35,779 bases of DNA from Candidatus Saccharibacteria bacterium RIFCSPHIGHO2_12_FULL_41_12 (GTDB lineage Bacteria; Patescibacteriota; Saccharimonadia; Saccharimonadales; 2-12-FULL-41-12), in NCBI GenBank assembly GCA_001790445.1, contig MGCQ01000002.1, positions 1 to 35,779 of the forward strand, given 5' to 3'. Within the stretch, counting starts at the first letter, position 1, and the number at the start of each line of letters is the position of its first letter. A program made the translations under genes and the position numbers. This document shows, one piece after another, positions 31,621 through 35,779 of this stretch. The notes beneath the pieces were generated by a model. The model was given only the letters and a program-made list of their open reading frames with translations. It did no database searches and was not told where the DNA came from.

Positions 31621-33045
31621 ATGTCTATCTGGAAATCAATCGAAGAAGAAGCAAAAGATGTAGCTACAGGTAAAACCACTGCAGTTGCCAATGTCGAAAA
31701 ATCCCTAAAGCTTATTGATGAAAAACAAGAGTATAAAGCAATCATTGCTACAACCAGAGATAGAGCACTTGCCAGAGCCAAAGAGGTCGATCAAAAGATT
31801 GCCAAGGGAGCCCCAGTCGGCAGATTAGCCGGCGTGCCATTTATAGCTAAAGATAATTTTTTAGTATTTGGGGCAGATACCACAGCCGCGAGTAATATTT
31901 TAAAGGGTTTTGACGCACCATATCAGGCAACAGCTATAGAAAAACTTGAATCAGAAGGCGCAATCTGTGTGGCCAAGGCCAATCTAGACGCATTTGCGCA
32001 CGGATCGAGCACAGAAAACAGTGACTATTTCACTACCCTTAATCCATACGATAAATCACGAGTGCCTGGCGGTAGTTCTGGAGGTTCTGCAGCTGCTGTG
32101 GCGCTTGAATTGTCTCCTTTTGCCCTAGGTACTGATACAGGCGGTTCTATCCGTTTGCCAGCCAGTTTTTGTGGTGTTGTGGGATATAAACCGACCTATG
32201 GGTTAGTCTCAAGAAATGGCGTTATTGCTATGGGCAGTAGCCTCGACGTTATTGGACCGCTGACTAGGACGGTCGAAGATGCAGGATTTGTTACGGAACT
32301 TATTGCTGGCAAAGACGAGCTTGATAGCACAATGATAGATCGTGCAGAGAAAGATTACAGCCAACTCGACAAAGTTAGTCTGGGGAGTCTAAACATTGGT
32401 ATAGTCAAAGAACACATGGGCGGAGGACTTGACCCAGGAGTAAAAACAAACGTCCAAAGGGTTATTTCTAGTCTAAAAAAAGCCGGGGCAAACGTAGAAG
32501 AAATTAGTCTACCTTCATCAAAATACGGTCTTGCAGTGTATTACATACTTTGTCCAGCGGAAGTCAGCAGCAATCTTAGCCGGTACGATGGACAGAGATA
32601 TGGGTATAGTCAAGAGGGAGTAAACAATTTGGAAGAATCATACGCAAAGAGTCGTTCGCATGGTTTCGGTGATGAAGCCAAGCGACGTATTATGATTGGT
32701 ACATATGTTTTGAGTAGCGGATATTATGATGCTTATTACCAAAAAGCCCAACTTGTCAGAACCAAAATAATCAATGAACTGAGCAGTGCATTCAAAAAAT
32801 TTGACGTTTTGTTGGGTCCGACGGCACCGATGAATGCATTTAAAATTGGTGAGAACATTGACGATCCGTTAAAGATGTATTTGACAGATGTTATTACGGT
32901 GTCTGCCAATTTGGCTGGAAGTCCAGCGATATCTGTGCCAGCCGGTTTGGTAGAAGGATTACCCAGTGGAGTTCAGATAATGGCGCCGCAAAATAAAGAT
33001 AAATTTTTGCTTTCTGTAGCAAAAAGAATTGAGGAGATAGTATGA
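31621..33045 (+). CDS. gatA: Asp/Glu-tRNA amidotransferase subunit A
   Basis: This is the amidase subunit that frees ammonia from glutamine. The 474-aa protein has GVPFIAKDNF near 70-79 (catalytic Lys), the amidase signature VPGGSSGGSAAAVAL near 147-161 and GTDTGGSIRLPASFCG near 169-184 (cis-Ser and nucleophile Ser), then YKPTYGLVSRNG. The length is normal. Its stop shares ATGA with the next gene. The presence of GatCAB implies that Gln-tRNA (and possibly Asn-tRNA) is made indirectly. Confidence 0.95.
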   Translation: MSIWKSIEEEAKDVATGKTTAVANVEKSLKLIDEKQEYKAIIATTRDRALARAKEVDQKIAKGAPVGRLAGVPFIAKDNFLVFGADTTAASNILKGFDAPYQATAIEKLESEGAICVAKANLDAFAHGSSTENSDYFTTLNPYDKSRVPGGSSGGSAAAVALELSPFALGTDTGGSIRLPASFCGVVGYKPTYGLVSRNGVIAMGSSLDVIGPLTRTVEDAGFVTELIAGKDELDSTMIDRAEKDYSQLDKVSLGSLNIGIVKEHMGGGLDPGVKTNVQRVISSLKKAGANVEEISLPSSKYGLAVYYILCPAEVSSNLSRYDGQRYGYSQEGVNNLEESYAKSRSHGFGDEAKRRIMIGTYVLSSGYYDAYYQKAQLVRTKIINELSSAFKKFDVLLGPTAPMNAFKIGENIDDPLKMYLTDVITVSANLAGSPAISVPAGLVEGLPSGVQIMAPQNKDKFLLSVAKRIEEIV

Positions 33046-33470
33046 TACTTAATATGTCATTTGAGTTAATCGTTAGTTTGGCAATAGGCTGTTTAGTTGC
33101 GTCCGTAATCTTAGTGATTTTACTCAGAAAGTTTTTGTTCAGAAAAAAGACAAAGCCTTCAACGATCACGAGCAAATGGCGCGAAGTAGAAGTTATGGTC
33201 AAGGATAAATCCAAATGGAACGAAGCGATTATCATGGCGGACGAAGTATTGTCTTTGGCCTGCCAAAAATGTGGTTCTGCAGGTAAAAAAACAGGGGAAA
33301 ACATGGTCGATTTACAGGCAAAATTCAGCGATAATGAATCTTTGTGGTTTGCCCATAAATTGTCAAAAAAAGTTCGTGAAGAATCAGATATAAAACTAAA
33401 ACCAGAACAAGCGAAAAAAGCCATACTGTCCTTTAAGCGGGCACTCAAAGATCTTGGAGAACTCAGTTAG
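33042..33470 (+). CDS. Conserved-context membrane-anchored protein between gatA and gatB
   Basis: The 142-aa protein has one N-terminal membrane segment (near 8-28, LIVSLAIGCLVASVILVILL), a basic stop-transfer (RKFLFRKKTK), and a soluble helical domain of about 105 residues (WREVEVMVKDKSKWNEAIIMADEVL... ACQKCG). The bulk is probably cytosolic. I do not recognise the family. It overlaps gatA by 4 nt (ATGA) and gatB by 1 nt, so it is fully embedded in the operon and made with GatCAB. Confidence 0.8.
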   Translation: MILNMSFELIVSLAIGCLVASVILVILLRKFLFRKKTKPSTITSKWREVEVMVKDKSKWNEAIIMADEVLSLACQKCGSAGKKTGENMVDLQAKFSDNESLWFAHKLSKKVREESDIKLKPEQAKKAILSFKRALKDLGELS

Positions 33471-34930
33471 TGTCTGATTTTGAGCCAACTATTGGCATCG
33501 AATGTCATGTTCAGCTTAAAACAAAGACTAAGCTTTTTGCAGCGGTGGGTAATGATGCCAGGGAGGCTGAGCCAAATACGTTGATTAGTCACATCTGTTT
33601 GGGCATGCCAGGGGCTCTGCCATATTTAAATGAGCAGGCTGTGGACCTAGCGTGTAGAGCAGCGTTTGCTCTAGGGGTTGAGCCTCAGAAGTTTTCTAAA
33701 TTTGATCGCAAACATTATTTTTATCCAGATTTGCCTAAGGGGTACCAGATAACTCAGCTCCATCATCCAATTGTTCTAGGTGGTAAAGTAAAAATCAAAA
33801 TAGATGGCAAAGAGAAACCAATTGGTGTTACTCGTGCACATTTAGAAGAAGATGCTGGTAAAAATACACATCCAGAAGGCAAAGATTATAGTTTAGTCGA
33901 TCTTAACAGAGCTGGTACGCCACTTCTTGAAATAGTTAGTGAACCAGACCTGCATTCCGCCCAAGAGGCCAAAGCCTACGCCACTGAGCTATATCTGTTG
34001 ATGAAATATGCAGATGTTACAGAAGGCGATTTGTATCATGGCAATATGCGTTTTGACGTTAACGTCAGCGTCAGCAAAGATTCAAAGCTAGGGATACGCA
34101 CAGAAACCAAGAATCTTAACAGTTTTAAATCTGTCGAAAAGGCAATAGAATACGAAATAAAAAGACAGACAGAGTTGATTCAAAAAGGTAAAGCCGTTAC
34201 CCAAGAAACCCGAGGTTGGGACGATGCAAAGCAAAAGACGACAACCCAAAGATCAAAAGAGGAGGCTCACGATTATCGCTACATGCCAGACCCGGATATT
34301 CCACCTCTTGAGCTAACTGACAAATTTATCAACAAAGTTAAGTCAGAAATGCCCGTAATGATGCCTGATGACTGGCGATATAAGCTTAAAGGTCTTGGTC
34401 TTAACGATCAACAAATAGAGATACTAATCCAGTCTGAGCTTGAATTGCAGGATAAGATTTCTATATTGCCACTTATAGAACAACACTTGTCAGACAAAGC
34501 GTTGGCTAAATTCTTAGCAAATTGGAACGTAAATGTTTTTTTGCCATTAGTGCGCGAAGGAAAGCTAAAGCTTGGCAAAGATTACCATCTAGCACTAGAA
34601 AAAAGCATCTATGATCTGACTAACCAAAATAAATTAAGCTCTACAAACGCAAAAGCGCTGTTTGAGAAGTTAATTTCGCAAGAGAAATTACCAGAAAAAG
34701 TAGAAGATTACGCCAAGGCAAAAGGATATATACAGGTATCGGACGAAAGCGAGATTGCAAAGATTGTCAGCGATGTTTTGACTGCTAATCCGCAGGCTGT
34801 AGAGGACATTAAAAAAGGCGAAATGAAGGCTACCGGATTTTTGGTTGGGCAAGTAATGAAAGCCAGCAGGGGTCAAGCAAATCCAGCACTTGCCCAGAAA
34901 CTGATTAAAAGTCAGATAGACAAACTATAA
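33470..34930 (+). CDS. gatB: Asp/Glu-tRNA amidotransferase subunit B
   Basis: This subunit binds and phosphorylates the mischarged tRNA. The 486-aa protein begins FEPTIGIECHVQLKTKTKLF and has RKHYFYPDLPKGYQITQ near 84-100, THLEEDAGK-like RAHLEEDAGKNTH near 124-136, DLNRAGTPLLEIVSEPD near 144-160, MRFDVNVSV near 193-201, DYRYMPDPDIPPL near 269-281, and a C-terminal YqeY-like tail domain (from about 340, ending ATGFLVGQVMKASRGQANP). The GTG start overlaps the stop of the preceding gene by one base. Confidence 0.96.
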   Translation: MSDFEPTIGIECHVQLKTKTKLFAAVGNDAREAEPNTLISHICLGMPGALPYLNEQAVDLACRAAFALGVEPQKFSKFDRKHYFYPDLPKGYQITQLHHPIVLGGKVKIKIDGKEKPIGVTRAHLEEDAGKNTHPEGKDYSLVDLNRAGTPLLEIVSEPDLHSAQEAKAYATELYLLMKYADVTEGDLYHGNMRFDVNVSVSKDSKLGIRTETKNLNSFKSVEKAIEYEIKRQTELIQKGKAVTQETRGWDDAKQKTTTQRSKEEAHDYRYMPDPDIPPLELTDKFINKVKSEMPVMMPDDWRYKLKGLGLNDQQIEILIQSELELQDKISILPLIEQHLSDKALAKFLANWNVNVFLPLVREGKLKLGKDYHLALEKSIYDLTNQNKLSSTNAKALFEKLISQEKLPEKVEDYAKAKGYIQVSDESEIAKIVSDVLTANPQAVEDIKKGEMKATGFLVGQVMKASRGQANPALAQKLIKSQIDKL

Positions 34931-34946
34931 ATACGCATCAGTGGTC

Positions 34947-34975
34947 TTGATATCTGTTAGCATTTATGCTTAAAT
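34947..34975 (+). promoter_or_regulatory. Possible promoter of the small membrane protein/YtxH pair
   Basis: TTGATA (34947-34952), a 17-bp spacer and TTAAAT (34970-34975) lie 6 nt before the ATG at 34982. Confidence 0.35.
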
Positions 34976-34981
34976 AAGGCT

Positions 34982-35236
34982 ATGGATAGCACATGGTTTG
35001 AAATAAACGTGATGATACTTTCGATAATGCTGGGTATTTTTCTAATCGTAGGAATTGCTACTGGCATACTGATTTATAAAATTGCTAAAGAAACAAGGGC
35101 TCTAATCCAGCAGACGATGAATGTAGCCGATCAAGCAGAGAAGTTAGCTACTAACTTTGCGAAGTCAGCAGCACCGCTTGCATTTGTAAAATTTTTATAT
35201 AATCTTCGAAAGGACAAAAAAAATGAAAAAAGCTAA
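34982..35236 (+). CDS. Small membrane protein preceding a YtxH-like gene
   Basis: The 84-aa protein has one membrane segment (near 9-33, VMILSIMLGIFLIVGIATGILIY) followed by an amphipathic helix (KETRALIQQTMNVADQAEKLATNF) and a basic tail. It resembles DUF948-type proteins in layout, but this is a pattern only. It overlaps the YtxH-like gene by 14 nt, so both are made together at the membrane. Confidence 0.75.
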   Translation: MDSTWFEINVMILSIMLGIFLIVGIATGILIYKIAKETRALIQQTMNVADQAEKLATNFAKSAAPLAFVKFLYNLRKDKKNEKS

Positions 35237-35618
35237 AGTAGGACTACTTGCTCTAGTCGCCACCGTAGCCGGGTTTGCTACGGGTATTTTAACAGCACCT
35301 AAATCTGGCAAAGAAACAAGAGCAGACATCAAGAACAAGGCGAAAGAAGTCAGAGCTGCAAAAGAAGAAGAACTAAAGAAATTGCGCCAAGATCTGGACG
35401 CACTTATAGAAAAGACAGAGGCAAAAGCAGGAGTTTTGGTCGCAAAGTCTGGGGTTGAAAAAGATAAAATACTAGCAAATGCTAAAAAGGCAAAGAGCAA
35501 GGCAGATGAAGTTATCAAATCAGTCAAAACCAAAGAAGTTAAAGACCCAGACTTGAGTAAAGCAATTACAGAACTTAAAAGCGCAAAAGATAACTTAGCA
35601 AAATTCATCAAAAACTAG
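35223..35618 (+). CDS. YtxH-domain-like protein
   Basis: The 131-aa protein starts with a membrane segment (VGLLALVATVAGFATGIL, near 6-23) running into TAPKSGKETRADIKNKA, the hallmark of YtxH proteins. A long Lys/Glu/Ala-rich coiled-coil region follows. In other bacteria YtxH-type proteins are small membrane or stress-linked proteins without known enzyme activity. GAAAGGA lies 7 nt before the ATG. The terminator hairpin begins within the stop codon. Confidence 0.8.
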   Translation: MKKAKVGLLALVATVAGFATGILTAPKSGKETRADIKNKAKEVRAAKEEELKKLRQDLDALIEKTEAKAGVLVAKSGVEKDKILANAKKAKSKADEVIKSVKTKEVKDPDLSKAITELKSAKDNLAKFIKN

Positions 35619-35645
35619 TTCTTTTTCCAAAGAACCAAATTTTTG
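35618..35645 (+). terminator. Intrinsic terminator after the YtxH-like gene
   Basis: Stem GTTCTTT/AAAGAAC (35618-35635) with loop TTCC, followed by CAAATTTTTG. A second GC-rich hairpin, GCCTCC/GGAGGC with TTTT after it (35701-35716), stands downstream in the repeat end and may back it up. Confidence 0.55.
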
Positions 35646-35779
35646 TTCCATTTTTGTGTCAAAAAATTCTTGATTAAGAGTCAGCTGCATTGCGCTAAAG
35701 CCTCCAAGGAGGCTTTTATCACCTTACTTTTTCTCTGTGTGCCAAGAAAAAGTAAGCAAAAAGTGCTACCCCAGTGATC
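35641..35779 (+). repeat. Structured intergenic element, copy D (start only)
   Basis: The segment begins with a half of the GTTCCATTTTTGTGTC module of copy B without its partner arm (35645-35660). Then AGCTGCATTGCGCTAAAG (35683-35700) matches the terminal repeat of copy B, followed by hairpins GCCTCC/GGAGGC and CTTACTTTTTC../..AGAAAAAGTAAG and a GCAAAAAG tag leading to TGCTA, where cores A and B begin. A further element therefore runs out of the window, with part of an older end just before it. Confidence 0.65.

Overview
The window looks like a piece of a Candidate Phyla Radiation (Patescibacteria) chromosome. Saccharibacteria is one possible home, but the sequence alone does not fix the phylum. 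The reasons are very compact gene packing with 1-17 nt overlaps, a PaaX/Cas2-like small regulator, a gatC-gatA-(hypothetical)-gatB cluster, a split transketolase, paired small membrane/YtxH proteins, and many short hypothetical proteins. TGA is a normal stop (for example at the ends of gatA, purM and the N-terminal transketolase), so the Gly-recoding CPR lineages are excluded.

Layout. (1) 1-8850, purine synthesis: purA, a PaaX/Cas2-like regulator and a purC-purB-guaA operon all run leftward, and purE runs rightward. A small protein plus DUF3800-like pair is inserted on the minus strand between purE and purM. (2) 8850-13783: purM and a full-length purL with fused glutaminase. (3) 13776-16992: a glycerophosphodiester phosphodiesterase-like gene, two NUDIX hydrolases, inorganic pyrophosphatase and a coiled-coil protein. 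(4) 17063-25019, central carbon metabolism: gap-rpiB-rpe-tktN-tktC, a class II aldolase facing a class I aldolase, and a PfkB-family sugar kinase. (5) 25047-31209: an unknown protein, a SLOG/LOG-like protein, uvrB behind a strongly structured leader, a frameshift-split gene followed by a scrap that resembles the uvrB 3' end, and an alpha/beta-hydrolase-like protein. (6) 31329-35618: gatC-gatA-hypothetical-gatB, then two small membrane/YtxH-type proteins.

How the genes work together. The pentose-phosphate enzymes make ribose phosphate from glycolytic intermediates and feed the purine enzymes (purE, C, B, M, L), which lead to IMP and then to AMP (purA, purB) or GMP (guaA). The pyrophosphatase and NUDIX enzymes remove pyrophosphate or by-products. 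purF, purD, purN/T, purH, purK and guaB are not in the window.

The most unusual content is non-coding. A family of about 0.35-0.53 kb elements occurs at 1-510, 6697-7228, 15041-15373 and (start only) 35683-35779. They have inverted-repeat ends, stacked hairpins and a conserved core that folds into a large multi-arm structure. Compensatory base changes between copies make the core look like a structured RNA carried in a MITE-like mobile or shuffling element. A second structured region (26796-26970) is closed by a perfect 14-bp helix that contains the uvrB start codon. Several genes have a -10 box only 6-9 nt before the start codon, which suggests leaderless transcripts. No tRNA, rRNA, CRISPR array, integrase or transposase gene was seen.
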